This document shows positions 45,087 to 58,157 of a DNA stretch of 64,000 nt, one piece after another (position 1 is the stretch's first letter; each line of letters starts with the position of its first letter). The DNA is from Girardinichthys multiradiatus (lineage: Eukaryota > Chordata > Actinopteri > Cyprinodontiformes > Goodeidae): contig NC_061798.1 in NCBI RefSeq assembly GCF_021462225.1, positions 24,777,320 to 24,841,319 of the forward strand, written 5' to 3'. The notes beneath the pieces were generated by a model. That model ran no database searches. It had not been told where the DNA came from and worked only from the letters and a program-made list of their open reading frames with translations. The translations under genes and the position numbers were made by a program.

Positions 45087-46245
45087 GAAGAAACTGCACC
45101 AAACAGGTAATTCAACTGTTCTTAATGAGAAAAGGCGTAATAATGTTTGCATTTTAGCATTATGAAAAATGCTGTCAAAGCATTTTCATCACTCATTATC
45201 AATATCAAAATGTTCTCATTTGGTATTGCTTTCTCTTCATTTTTCTTCAGTATGCTCCAGAAAGCCAAATCTAGCAGAAGCACTCGTTGAGTTCAAAGAG
45301 AGATGGGTTCCATTTTTAAATTATGTGTTCATAATTCCTTCTTTCCTTCTCTCGGTCAAATACTCTGTCCGTACTATTAAAATCTGCATGTATTTTTGTT
45401 CCCATTAAATGAATTATACCCATTATTCCAACTGACAACTCTGCATTAAGTGTGTGAACCCCGATTAACGTTGTTCTAATTCCTCTCACTATTAGAGCAA
45501 TAAAGCATTCAACACATTAATTATCAAATTTGACTCCTATTTAAAGCTAATTAATTTGAGAGAACAATGCTTGTTTATTGTATATAAAAATATGAAAATA
45601 TAAGGACAATATCTGCTAATCACAATCCTTGATAAGTTTCAACTGTTTTGAAACTACAGAAAAAAATGTTGGTGAACACACGTTATGTGGGTCACCTGCC
45701 CATTATAACAAAATGACAGTGATTCATCTTGTTAATGGCTGTAATGGATGATACAGGTGATGATAGTTAGAGTGTTCATTCTTCATGCAGAAATGATAGA
45801 CAGGTCACTAAAATCCAAATTCTTACATTGTTAATGCTGTAAAATATCTCGATAGAAGCTGTCAAGCTTTTGAGAATGGAGTTTTCAGTTCTCCATATTG
45901 CTTTTCCTTTATGGATCCCTCAAGGCTATACATATATATTTGATGATTCAAATGTCTGGGTGCTCCGCATTTCCTTAAAAGCTGTTTTCTCCATTTTTTG
46001 CAGGCTTGAGCAACACGAGGTACAGTTTTTTCAGTATAAAGAGATCCACTCTTGCATGGACAGACTTTGAATTCATTTAGAGATTGTAATGTGAAGACTG
46101 AACCCCCAATTTTGTACAGTTATTTTGATGCCTTGTTTGTCTACATTTGCACTTTTTGCTATCAAAAGTTGCTTTTGGAAAATAAAAATAGAAAAATAAG
46201 ATATTATCTAAAGAAAATTTTGGGATATAGTTTTAAACAGTGACG
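45087..46245. other. AT-rich spacer, no gene seen
   Basis: No coding signal. The piece 45420-45570 contains several TAATTA-type words (CATTAATTATCAAATTT, GCTAATTAATTTGAG) that could be homeodomain sites, or only AT-richness. Confidence 0.4.
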
Positions 46246-46248
46246 ATA

Positions 46249-47062
46249 TGCACACTTACTGGATTTAATAGGTACACTTGTTGAACCGCTTGTTTATACA
46301 AATAGCGACCGATCACCTGGCAGCAGCTAAACGCATTTGGGCATGCAGATGTGGTGAAGATGATTTACTCTAGTTTTAACCGAGCATCAGAATGGGAAAG
46401 AATGGGAATTTAAACAATCTTGAACAACATGGTGTAGTTGTTGGTGTCAGATGGGTGTATTTATGTAATTATTTTAGAAACAAAAAAAAGGCTGGTCTAT
46501 TGTGATCTTTAACGTTGCCATCTCTCTGGTGGCAGAAAAAGATCTGAAAAACATATCAAGATAAAATATCGAGCTAGTGGAAGTTGTGTGAATGAAAATT
46601 CCTTGTTGAACCAGGGCTCAGATAAAAATGGGCAAACTGGTTTGAGGTGATAAAAAAGTCAACAGTGGTTGTTGCCACACGTTACAACCAATCTCTGAAG
46701 ACAACACATCGAACCTTGAAGTTCAGAACACATGTGATCACACATGCCACAGAGTACTTTCCAAAAGGAAAGTAATGCTACAGTTCACAGGTTAATCTCT
46801 GTAAACAGATACTAAAAATGTGGCCTGCTCTGATGAGTGTCAATTTCAAATGCAACATTTAGATGTTAGGGTCAGATTTGGCGTGAAGAAGATAGAATCA
46901 TAGATCCATTTTGTTTTGTATCAATGGTTCAGACCGGTGGTGGTGTAATGGTGCAGGGGATATGTTGTTGGCAAACTGTGTGCCCCTTAGTGGCAACACC
47001 ACAGCCTGGTGGAGCATTGCTGCTGGTCACGTCCCTTTAAGACTTTAGTGATCCATCTTCTA
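46249..47062 (+). pseudogene. heavily decayed Tc1-family element (39396 family)
   Basis: The order of words matches 39396-40200: CACTTACTGGATTTAATAGG (terminus), GGCAGCAGCTAAACGCATTT, GAGCATCAGAATGGGAAAG, GTTGTTGGTGTCAGATGGG, CTGCTCTGATGAGTGTCAAT, GGTGGTGGTGTAATGGTGCA. An extra segment of about 60 bp near 46460 and many small indels destroy the frame. The right terminus is lost. Confidence 0.75.
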
Positions 47063-47065
47063 GTT

Positions 47066-47290
47066 TTATAAATAATTTATAAAGAACTTTTATGGACATA
47101 CTGTCCACTCAAAGCACTTTACACTAGAACCACATTCTAAGAGTTGCACTTACAAATGAATACACATTCATACACCAGTACACTGATAAGTAGGCAACTA
47201 AGGGTAAAGTGATAAACATGTAGCAGGTGAAAGCTGGAATCAAACCTACAATGTTCAGATTGCAAGATGACTGCTTCACCCTTTGAGTAG
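47066..47290 (+). repeat. fish interspersed repeat (CACTTTACACTAG type)
   Basis: TCAAAGCACTTTACACTAGA, ACACATTCATACACCAGTAC and GTAGCAGGTGAAAGCTGGAA followed by TCAAACCTACAATGTTCAGA are in the order of a common fish repeat, whose usual end mentions GAACCCACAACCTTC and a tRNA-like GCAAGACGACTGCTTCACC. Confidence 0.65.
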
Positions 47291-47449
47291 TGTGCCTGTT
47301 ATTAACCCTGATGAGCCATTTATTTCTAGTGCTGTGGCCCTGGCTTTAGGCACAAACATAACCTTCCCCGCAGTCTAGCACAAATGTAGAGAGGCATTGT
47401 TTTTTTTTCCAACCCTTTTGCAGATCTGTGCAAATAATTGTCCACAAGT

Positions 47450-47491
47450 CTGTGCTATGTTTATGCATGACTGTGCTATGTTTATGCATGA
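47450..47491 (+). repeat. 21-bp tandem duplication
   Basis: Two exact copies of a 21-base unit starting CTGTGCTATGTTTATGCATG, side by side. Confidence 0.95.
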
Positions 47492-47848
47492 CTGTAAAAA
47501 CAAATTTTTACACTTGAATTCTTGCAGTCGTGACAAAAGAAAATTCACCACACATATCAAATTACAAAAGAAAAAAAATCACTTGTCATGTCATTTCCAA
47601 TTTAGTGCCCTGTTGTTGTTGCAGGCATGCCTATCCGTTAGTGCCAGGGAAATTGATAGGATGCACAAAGAACATGCATATGTGTGGGACGGGCACACAG
47701 GTAAAGCAGCACATTCATGACGTCTGCCAGACGTCCGAGGCTAACTTCATTACCTTTGCTTCAGCCACAGTTGGGACCCCACAGAGTAATGGACTTAGTC
47801 ACATTTAAGCTACTATGAGGTATGCAGGGGATCAGTAATGTTTATTCT

Positions 47849-47849
47849 A

Positions 47850-47894
<45 letters not shown>
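47849..47894 (+). repeat. (CTAT)n microsatellite
   Basis: About eleven units; the complement is the same GATA motif as the array at 44780. Confidence 0.95.
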
Positions 47895-49548
47895 GGAAGG
47901 GTTGTTATTTCTCATTTTTTGTGAGTCATTCATGAGAAGTATCTGGAATATGCAGAGGTAAAAAATATGTGTAATGTAAATGCGGACATGGTTTTACACC
48001 ATTACACATGGATTTCAGGCTCTAGCTGTGAATGCTTTTCATAGAGATGATTAAGAGTTTATTAGTATGGGACTGTACAGCCCCCTCTACCTGTTTGCCA
48101 GACTTTACAGTGCCTTTAGCATGAAATTTATTGACTTTGTAAAGAGGACATGCTGGGTTTTGGCAGATGGGGGGTGTAAACAGTTTTGTAAATGTTTGGT
48201 AGATAACAGGTTGTGAGTCTCCGCTTGTCTATTTGTCTGTATAAAGAAATGTCTGCGTCTGGCTGCGGTGTAGACAACTGCTAAAGAAGCCTTAAAAATG
48301 TCACTGAGGTGTTTGACCTTGTTTGGCAAATTAAGTGGCACCTAAATAAATCAGCTTGGATTGTATCACCACAGGGGACTAATGCAAAACACATACATAC
48401 ACATACACAGGAAAAACATGGGTTTGTTGGAGGGGTAAATTAAAGGGGGTTTGTTGAAGGGGAAAATAAGTGACATTAAAGAAGAAAGTCTTAGGATACC
48501 AATTATTGGGTTTGGTTCAAAATCCAGGTGATTTGAGGAGCTACAAGTTAGTGAAACAAAGAGAGCTACGGTTGGACCTGAGGAGGGACCTAAAGATTAG
48601 GGGGGGTTTCCAAGAGGTCCTCACAACCTTAAAGACTGCCAGCTCACTGCAAAGATGAATTGTCAAAAACACCAGTGGAGATGTGCAAAAAGGTATCAGT
48701 TATAAGAACATCTGACTGATCAAGTGTCAATAAAGGATTTTCCATTGTTTATTAAAATGTTTATGTATGATTAAAAAAGAAAAATATTTATTTTAAATAA
48801 ATTATCCGTGAACATGTTTCTATTATTTATGGGGGATGCATTCCCAATTAAAAACAAACATTTTGATTTAATGAAAAAAATTCCAAATTTAAATCTGCCA
48901 AGGGAAGGAATCATTTTGAGCTTAATTGTAAACATACAGTGATTATTAGGAACATATTTTTGCAATATATATGTTTATGAAACGCTTATTCTGGTCAGCA
49001 GTTTTGTGATGGGCCTGAATGGTTGAATTCCAGATGGTTCTGCAGCGGCGGACATATTGATGAACTGATGAAACTGTTATATCCTTCTCATCAGCAGAAA
49101 ACAGAGGTGGCTGATACCCAATAGATGCTTCAAAGGCAGAGCGTCCAGTAGCTGAGGAGATGTGTGAGTTGAGTGCATACTAAACCCAAGGTAGGTACGA
49201 GCACCAATCTGTGGGGTTTGTGGATGTGAGGCAGCGTAAAGTGGACACTGTTGCAAAAATTCCCTACAATTACCAACCTCTCCAGAAAACCTTTTTGGGT
49301 TAGGCGAGGTGACGTTACAGAAATGAAGAAGCTGTTGTGATGGCGGTGGTGCTGCATCGCCATCTACATGTGCGGCGGACTAAGTATTCAAGGTTTGCTG
49401 AAGCATGGAGGCAATCTGTTCTAACTGTTGATTTGTTTGGCACTGTTGTTCTGAAAGGGAACGAAGAGAGGAGTCATGAAAATGGATCTGGTTAGCGTGT
49501 TCAGATAGGGTTCTTCAGAGGGCTTTTGCTAGGTTGTGTTGGCCAGAG

Positions 49549-50351
49549 TGTTCCGTTATTATTTTCGTAATAGATCTGACCCACATACAGAAGAACACTG
49601 AGGAAACAACTGAATCAGTGAAAGGTGTTTATTTACAGCAAGTGAGTCTGGTACGAGAACAGGTGAATCGCCAACTGTATGGAAAGAGGGGGAAGAGAAC
49701 TGGTGAAACAGGGAACTATTATGTTGCAAAAATAACAACGAAATGTAACTAATGTAATCAGGAGAATGGCTTACTAAACAAGTGCAGTCAGGTCGCCATG
49801 GGGTAGAGGGAGTCGGGGTCCAGGTGTGCGAAGCGGAGAAATCCAGATGGTTTTCCTTGTGCTGTAGAATGAGTTCTGGTGAGTGCAGGACTTAATTCAA
49901 TGTTCAGGTACTTGCGTTGGAGGGTGGACAGGGTACGCTTATGTCTTGGTTCAGGAGATGGAGGAAAACAGGAAGCTGCCAGCTTGGTCCTTGGAAACGA
50001 AATCCACCAAATGTAGGTAATCTTGATTGTCCAGAAACTTCTGGAACCGAAGTCAGTGTTCAACGAAGATAATCAGAAGGTTCAGGTTCCTGCCTGCGAA
50101 GGAACATACACAAAGTCAGCTTAGAGACAAGGACCGAAGCATAGCTTAGTAGTGGCTGAGCGTGTTACCACTGAAGGCAAACACTCTGGCATCGAATTGC
50201 TGGCAGCCTCCTGCTTAAATACTCCTCCATGCAATCAGCAGATCAGTTGCACCTGTCACCCGGCACACCTGAGAAACTCCAGCACCATCTGGAAACTGAA
50301 AACAAAGTTGCACACAAAACACAAACACACACTCCAACCCAGACCATGACA
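49549..50351 (-). mobile_element. solo LTR, family TGTCA
   Basis: On the minus strand it starts TGTCATGGTCTGGG, has GAGTATTTAAGCAGGAGGCT (TATA-like) and GTAAATAAACACC (polyadenylation) and ends GAACA. It shares order and words with 54013-54820 (GATCTGACCCACA, CAGCCTCCTGCTTAA, GTCACCC, GGCACACCTGAGA). Flanks do not give a clear duplication. Confidence 0.75.
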
Positions 50352-50356
50352 ACACC

Positions 50357-53300
50357 AGTGTAACTTTAAACATATGAAACTCATCCTTGCATTAGTAAAC
50401 TTCCTCCATTACAGAGACTGGCATCTTTACTTCTCACTGATATTAACTGATAACAGTATTGAATAATTTGTTTGTATTACTGAATAGATTGATTTGATTT
50501 TATATTTCTATATGACTACATATGAATTTTCCCTTTTTGTTTATTAAACTACCTTTAGATGGCATTTGTTGTGAACTGCTGCTTTGTAAATACATCGAAT
50601 TGGACTGAAGTGAATGTCTAACTGTTGCTTATTTCAGTTTGTGTGCTTGGTTTCAACTGGAGATGGTCTAACTTATCATTTGATAGAAGTTGTCCAGAGA
50701 GATTGAAGGAATACCAGACCTTAACGCATTAACCTTTAGTTAAGTGAGCAGACTGGCCTTCTTGCACCCCTTCTTCTGCAATATATTCATTGATCCTGTC
50801 TATGTGCAGCCAAAGCCTATTCTGCCAGACTCAGGCGGCAAGGACTACTATACTCAGTAGCCATAATCTGCTGAGCTATGCTCACAGCATCCTTGGCAAC
50901 CTGCCCTTGGTAATGCAGTTCTCCTGGGAAATTGGTACCCATCCATCCAAGTTACATACTGGCAGATAAGAAGCTGGAGGGTAGGAGAAGGAATTATTTT
51001 GATACCATTTGCCTTATTAAAAAGTCAGTTTATGATCAAAATTTTTACTGAGCTGTAAACTGAAGAATACATTTAATTGGTGAATAATTTCTTTGCATTA
51101 AGATTGATTTATACTAATATTATTTTGTGAACATTCAGCAAATGTTTCCAGCAAAACCAAAAAACATTTATTTGAGAGCTTAGAAGAAAAAAAAAGAAGA
51201 ACAAATATGTTGGCATTATTTAAAGTTGAAGTAGTCTTACCAACATTTATGATCATTTTCACTGTTAAAAGTTTGTGATTTCTATTGTATTACACAGTCA
51301 TTCTCAAAACTCAAACACAACGTTTCATGCAAGCCAGACTATTAATTCTAAATGATTGCCTATTTAGGCGAATTAACCTAATGTATAGAGAAGGCATGGC
51401 AAGTTTATTTATATAGCCCATTTCAGTAGCAAGACAATTCAAAGTGCTGAGAAATTGACTTTTATAGTAGAATTAAACATTGATTGAAAAATCTGTTGAG
51501 GATATAACCAGACAACATATTAGCTGGAGTAAATTGCTCTCTAAGCAGTTTTGATTGCAACAGTAATTTTAGAACTAACAGTTACGTTGAGTTGCGACAA
51601 ATCAAACCTGTTATTATGTCAAAATAACTTTATAAAGAAAAATGTAAGAGGTTTATCCGAATGCTACCTAATAAGCCTTTCAAGAGATGTCCAGTTAAGA
51701 GATATTTTTGCTTCCATGTTTGAGGCTCTTTTGAAATAGAAAAAGTAGTTGAAGTTTAACTTGGTTACAAAAGCCTTAAAAGAAGACTCCAGTTTTGAAT
51801 TGTTTACCTGAGAGTATACAGAGTAATAAAAATAAGAAAAATAAGTGACAGACATGATCCTAATGATTTGTTTGTTTGCCATTAATGATGCTAAAGTTAA
51901 CATTTGCTTTAGAGCTCCTTATCAGCATTAAACTAAGGGAATATGGACCAGTGATGGTAAGTTCTGGGGTCAGGAAGGCAGTGACACACACAGGGTTGTG
52001 TTACAGAGTGTTTTTACAGGACCACTAAAAATATGGGCATTGAATAATATTTTAAGGCACATTGTTTGCTCATATCAATATTCACATATACCTTAATTTC
52101 AACATGTATAACTTAATTATATAGTTGAAATGAATGAAATCAAGCAGTGTATCAAAATGAATTTATTCCCTAACACCGTCGGCTCTACATACTACACGTG
52201 TCTGAGTGAGATGGTTTTATACCCAAACATGGTGCTGTGAAGTAGACATATACCAAGCTGTACCGTTTCAACCAACAGGAAAATTCAACTGCAGAAACCA
52301 CCCTTCAACCTAAAGAGGGCAGTACTAAGACGGTTTTAGGACAAATTTTGTAAAATTAAAAAAATGTACATGAAAATGTAAAAAATTGCAGGTTAACACA
52401 AAGATGGCTCCCTTAAGGCCCAATTTATACAGTTTATCTACAAATAAAAAAAAATGTGATTTGGGGTTTAGTTCCACTTTAAGCGACGTGAAAGTCTTAA
52501 GGCTCAGTTATAGTCGAGCTTCAGGGTGTTGCATAAGACTCCGCTCACGGCGTGCCAACCTGAACAAGCACTGTAGTCACTGATACTTAATGTTGATGTT
52601 TGTGCAAAATTCTCCAAAAACACAGGAAGATATACTACAAGACGTCACACATCAAAAATGGCTGCATGCACTATGACATTATTTTTTGTTAACGTGATTC
52701 TTTTTCTTGCAAAGTTTCAGATTCACAAGAGTGAAACATAAGAGGAAACTGCTTTTTGACCTCTTTGTAAAAGGACCTAAAACTTAATACAGTTTCAGAC
52801 TCTTTAACAATAAAAAACTATAAACACTTGCATACAATCTAACTTTGTAACTCGCATTTATGTTGCTCTTACCTTTTTTTATTTGTTTTTATTATTGTTA
52901 CTCTCTTCCTTCTGTTCATGAACCAGTGATTTATTTTTGTGTGAAATGTTTGTACCTTCAACTGTGTTCATTCTGAATGCAGCGCAGCCCCTGTGAGTTC
53001 GTGTCAAGTAAAAAAAAAATTGAAGGTACATGACAAGGGGTGAGGGCAGAGCGATTGTGTCACTATTAATAAAAGTTAAATGTTTTATTTAGACAACATA
53101 GATGTATAAATATATATGTATATTCATTAATATAGTGAGGCCTTCAAGAAAATATAGTCTGTCTTTAATAAATTGTTTTAAAAATATGGTTATTGTGCTC
53201 GTTCACTTTCCTGTTGATGCGGTGTGATCCGTGTAGATTGACTGATCAAGCCTGGACTGGATTCTTTGAAAGACAATAGTTTTCAATTTCTGAATATCTT

Positions 53301-54007
53301 TAAAGGGCATTTTTATTGGAGTTTTTTTGTTTTGTTTTGCTTTTGGCAGTACCAGCTTAGAAATAAACATGAAAACTGCAAAATATGGATTAGTCGAACC
53401 CTGGACTGGGTTATTCTACTCTCAACTTTCATACTATAGGGGTTTTTGTTTTATAGCAAAATATTACTATAATCTAGTCCGTTTTCATTTTTGTGAACCC
53501 AGTATTTTGTATCATCTGATTACTGAGCTTGATGTATTGTTAAACCCAAACTGATGTTTTTTAAATCCTTCCAAGACATGACAATGGTATAAAATTGTTG
53601 TTCTTTAAAAGGTGATACAAAACTGCAAACAAAGTCAACTATTTCTACTGCACATTTGTAAATGATTAGATTTACTTGTAAAGTTAACTAGCTTATAAAT
53701 AAATAACTGTGGAAAACAGCCAGCTGATTCTCGACCTTAGAATTAGTTTTGAATTGACCGGATACAATAATTACTTCAGGCAGGGTGGAGTCTTTAGTTG
53801 CTTCAGTACAAATGACCGTATGACCACATCTACTTTAATGTGTGTCATCGGTGAAATAGTGGACACTTTAAAAACTATAGTGTAAAATTATGTAAAATCT
53901 TCTCCTACCATGAAGAAAATATGTTTAAATATTAACCCATATCCTCCAAGAAACACAAACCTTCCATCCATTGGTTTCATTTTTTCTGCTCTCCAGCTCT
54001 CTGGTAT
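50357..54007. other. AT-rich spacer, no gene seen
   Basis: About 3.6 kb without a recognisable gene. A fish repeat tail lies at 51388-51455 (plus strand). Confidence 0.5.
51388..51455 (+). repeat. LINE/SINE 3' tail-like repeat
   Basis: GGCAAGTTTATTTATATAGC followed by TTCAGTAGCAAGACAATTCA and AAAGTGCT is the same tail seen in reverse at 44384-44455. Confidence 0.6.
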
Positions 54008-54012
54008 GTTTG

Positions 54013-54820
54013 TGTCATTGTTTTTGCAATAAATCTGACCCACAAACAGAGAAACACTCCGAAGACCAAAATCAGTAAAAGGTTGTTTATTTAAAGGAAG
54101 ATAATCAGGAACGTAATGGTCGAAACTCCAACTGTATCGAAAGAGAACAAGTGAGAACAAGGAATTGAAAAGTTAATGAAACTAAGAACAATAAACAAAT
54201 ATGATTGATAGTTCTGCTTACTAAGTAGCTGTGGTCAGGTCGCCAGGGGTAGAGAGATTCAGGATCCAGATTAGATGAAGGTGAGTCTGTAGGAGATTCC
54301 TTAGGTGCTGTTCTGTGTGAGCTCGGAGCGGACAGGAATGAGCTCGGCGTGGAGGTGTTTACGTTGGAGGGTGGACAGGTTACGCTAACGGTTTGGTCCA
54401 GGAGACAACGGGAGCAGGAAACTGCCAGCTTGATCTGAATCCAAATGAAGACAGGAGATAGGATATGAAATCCACAAAGCATAGATAGGCTTGATCATCC
54501 AGAGTAATTTCCGAAGACGTAGTCAGTACACCCTGACATAGATCCAGAGCTTAGGTTTTCAAAATCTGCAAAAGGCGCAAAGACAAAGTTACACGAGGTC
54601 GAAGAACGAAGCATAAACTTAGTATTTGGCTGGAGCTTGTACCACTGGTGGTAAAACACTCTGGCATCAAAGTGCTGGCAGCCTCCTGCTTAAGAACTCC
54701 TCAGAGTAATCAGTGAAATAAGTCACACCTGTCACCCAGCACACCTGAGAGCTCCAGCACCGTCTGAAAATGAACACATGAAGCAAGCTCAAAAAGACAA
54801 ACACAACCCAGATCCTGACA
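54013..54820 (-). mobile_element. solo LTR, family TGTCA, target duplication GTTTG
   Basis: Minus-strand start TGTCAGGATCTGGG, end CAATGACA, giving TGTCA/TGACA symmetry, with GTTTG at 54008-54012 and 54821-54825. It contains a GTTCTTAAGCAGGAGGCTG stretch, homologous to the TATA region of the 49549 copy, and AAATAAACAACC near the 3' end. Length 808 bp. Confidence 0.9.
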
Positions 54821-54825
54821 GTTTG

Positions 54826-55983
54826 TGCAAATGTCTGCACAATGGAGCAGTGTGCTAATAAGTCTACAGTATGTGTTGTGTTGGAGACACTGCACTGACA
54901 CACGGAGTTTCAGAGGGATCTTTGTAATTGGTAAATGAGATATGGCTGCTGATGTCACTGGGGTTTGAGCATGGCTCGAGGGAATAGATTGTGCAAGCAC
55001 ACATCCACAAACACACAGCTTCTAGATGGCCAAAGACATCAACAAAATTCTTCCTACATCAGGCCTGCGGGGGTTCAAGGGATTAAGTACAACATGTAAC
55101 CTTGGAGACCTGCCTCTGGTTGCCTCAAAGAGTTTGCTCTTGGTGTTTCTCTCAGGTTGTTTGTGCTCTTGAGTTGCTTTTTTTCCCTAAAACATAGAGT
55201 GTTTGATTATGCCTTAAAAAAGGCCGCAGAACTACAAAACTGCCAGCCAGGTAAGGACAGATTTGACGTTGCCTCCTCTTTCATCCTCTCGCCCCATTAT
55301 TCACTCATCAGAACCTCAAAGCCAGAGTAGAATTACATATGAAGAGGGGAAAAAAGGAAACAATTTTCTTTTCAATTCAAAACACAGATTCCGTAAACAG
55401 ACAAAAAGAAAAAGAAATCATAGACAAACTCACAAAACTACATTTTCTCTGGGATTTATACAAATACCAGTAGAATCCTGACTCCCTAGCTCATCCTTTT
55501 TTACATATTTTTCCAATTAAAACTACTTTCTGTAAAATGGGTAAATGGGATATTGATATTGCTCAGAGAACCAAAAGGTTTTCTTCTGACTACAGATATT
55601 TTTTGAGAAATACACAAACCAGGGGTAATATATAGGTGAAGATTATTCAACTTTCTTATGGTTTATCTCTGCGTAATGGAGGTATACATTGAATAGCTAT
55701 GCTTATGAAGGCTATGAACTGTATTGTCTGCTTGTTCATGAAAAAGAAAAAAGATTTTATATAGCAAGAGATGGCTTTTTTACTACCTTTCTGTATGACT
55801 ATTACTGATTGTGCACTATAAATGAACTCTAACACAGTGCATTATCTGCAGTGAACAAAATACCTGTGCACTCAGAGAAGATTATACTTATTAACCGTGG
55901 ACTCAACTTTTGAGTTTCACACATTTCTGTCCCTTTTGCAAATGAAACATATGGAAAGTCCATGTCTTTTCTATGGGAAAGCA
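54826..55983. other. spacer, no gene seen
   Basis: No domain recognised; simple AT-rich sequence. Confidence 0.45.
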
Positions 55984-57045
55984 GAATCAGCTTCATTGGC
56001 CAAGATTGTGTGCACAAACAAGGAATTTGACTTTGGTTCCAAGCGCTTACAGTGTACAGGTATTATGTCTCATTGGCAGCTTGTTTTTGCAAATAGCACT
56101 CTGTATCGTTACCTCAAGGCAAAAGTCAAAATAGTTGGTATCCAGAATGTGTGGAGTCTGTGGAGATGTTAACTGCCCTTTTTTAACTTGTCCTTGGACA
56201 TGTACAAGTCCTGGATGGAGGGAAGGACAGTCCTAAAGATTCTCTTTGCAGACCTAATTGTTCATTGAAGTCTGTACCTGTCCTGTTTTGTGGATGTGTC
56301 AAACCACACAGTGATGGACGAACACGTGACAGACAGGCAGTATAGAAAATGACTAGAAGATGACTAGGAGCTCATGTGGTAGGTTGTACTTATTAAGTTT
56401 TTGCTGGAAATACAATCTCTGCTGGGCCTTCTTCCAAACAGTGTCTGTGTGAGGACCAGCTCAGATCCTGGAAAGGGTGGTTCCTAGGAACCGAAAGTGA
56501 TCCACAGTAGACACTATGCTGTTTAGTATGGTGAGGGGAGGTAGTTTGGAGGAGTTCTCTGGAAATCTACTGTCATCTTCACAGTCTTGAGCGCGTTAAG
56601 GAATAGGTGGTTCTGACCACATCAGTGACCAGTCAATCCCCTTCCTGTCTGTATGGAGACTCATCATTGTCTTGGATCAGACTCATAACAGTGGTGTAAT
56701 TTGTCATAGACTGCAAACTTCAGGGGTTTCCTAAACAGGTCCACGAAGGAGGAGTCATTTGTGTACTTGGAGAAGTACTTGGAGGAGTGGGGATAGAACA
56801 CAACCCTGGGGGGCACTGGTGCTGTTTGTTCTTGTGACGCTTCTCAGCCTCACCTGCTGCTGCCAATCACTCTGTAAGATGGTGATTTACTGACAGGTAG
56901 AGGCTGGCACTGTGAGCTTGGTGAACTTCTGGTGGAAAATATTAGGGCCGGTGGTGTTGAAGGCTGAGCTGAAGTCCACAAACAGGACTTCAAAATCATT
57001 GGTGAGGGCTAGCCTATCAATAGAGCGAGGTCTGGCATTGTGTTT
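55984..57045 (-). mobile_element. Rex1/CR1-type LINE, decayed, 3' part
   Basis: The 3' end, complementary to GAATCAGCTTCATTGGCCAA, followed by TGCACAAACAAGGAATTTGA, is the typical Rex1 tail. Upstream on the minus strand the reverse transcriptase can be followed through broken frames: TCCTGTTTGTGGACTTCAGC (motif A, FVDFSSAFN), a CAGGGTTGTGTTCTATCCCC segment (motif B, PQGCVLSP) and later thumb words. Many indels and stops. No 5' end. Confidence 0.75.
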
Positions 57046-57462
57046 ATGTGCATGTTTCAGACAGATGTTCCTTGGAACCTCACCAGCATTGCTTCCAAGC
57101 AGCAGGCCTCTCTCTGGTCAACTCAATGATTTATTACAGGTAACAGCAATCAGCCAACACATTAAACCTAGTTGCCTAAAATTGGCTATATGGTCTCTGT
57201 GATGCCACCAACTTACTCACTAAATGCAAGAATTTAAAAAGGGCAGTTGTGGTATCTTGGACCCATGCATTAGCATTCTAACTCTACTGTTCTGTCAAGA
57301 TTGTTTTGTAACATCACAAGTAAACTCAGATGAAAGCCTTCAGCATCAATCTTCACATCACTGTGTAAACTTTACACAATAGTACATAAGCTTCATTATT
57401 TAAAGTGCTAGATTAACATATTGAGGTATTGCATCCAGACCATCTTTGACTTGATCTGACAT

Positions 57463-58157
57463 AACATTACGACCACTGACAGGTAAAGGAAATTATTAAT
57501 GATTATCTCTTCATCATGGCACCTGTTAGTTATTGGGACATATTACTCAGTGGGAGAGCATTTGAGCAAATTTGACAGACTGGTCTGATTAATCATGTTT
57601 TCTTTTCCATCACCTGGAAGGTCAGGTGTGTGTGTTTTTTTTTTTCTCACCTGGGGAACACACGACACCAGGATGCACAATGGGAAGAAAGCAAGCCGGC
57701 AGAAGCTGTGGGAAAGTTTGGGCAATGTTCTGCTGGGAAACCTTGAGGTCTGGCATCCATTTGGTTTGCACTTTGACATGTACTACATAACTAAGCATTT
57801 TGAAAACTATATAAATCATTTTAGAAGGATATTGTGCCACAAAGCTAAAAACCAAAAATGGTTCAGAATAGTTTGAAGAGAACAACAATAAGTGTGAGGT
57901 ATTCCAAATTCCCCAGATCTCAATCCGAATTTTATTCAGGAAGACATGAAATGAAATGAAAAAGCTACAAAAAAAATCTAATTCATGAAGGCCTATGTTA
58001 AAAAATACTAGACTTACGGGACTGAAAGCTAATATTATTTTGGTGCTACATACCACACAGCACACCTACATGTGTCTACTGAAGTGCATGACTCAACTGG
58101 TCAGGGTTGTTTAGATGGCAAAATAGTCACTAATTAGTAAGTGGTCAAAATGTTATG
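57463..58157 (+). mobile_element. Tc1-family element, internally deleted and decayed
   Basis: Ends ACATAACATTACGACCACTG and the complement of AGTGGTCAAAATGTTATGT match. Words of a transposase gene appear in order: CATCATGGCACCTGTTAGT, CACCTGGGGAACACACGACA, CCAGGATGCACAATGGGAAG, GGGCAATGTTCTGCTGGGAA, AACCAAAAATGGTTCAGAAT, CCCCAGATCTCAATCCGAAT. Together they form about half of a normal 1.3-kb copy. A poly(T) run begins right at the end. Confidence 0.75.

Larger units (their letters stand above)
47295..49545. other. spacer with two small tandem repeats, no gene recognised
   Basis: Contains a two-unit 21-bp duplication at 47450-47491 and (CTAT)n at 47849-47894. A short plus-strand frame at 48470-48658 (LRSYKLVKQRELRLDLRRDL and on) may be a transposase remnant, since it is followed by CAAAGATGAATTGTCAAAAA as in some Tc1 tails, but I cannot place it. 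Confidence 0.4.

Noticed and set aside
51388..51455. tRNA gene candidate near repeat tails
   Set aside because: No cloverleaf can be formed; only the common repeat tail is present. The same holds for the tRNA-like pieces at 3320-3525 and 47066-47290.
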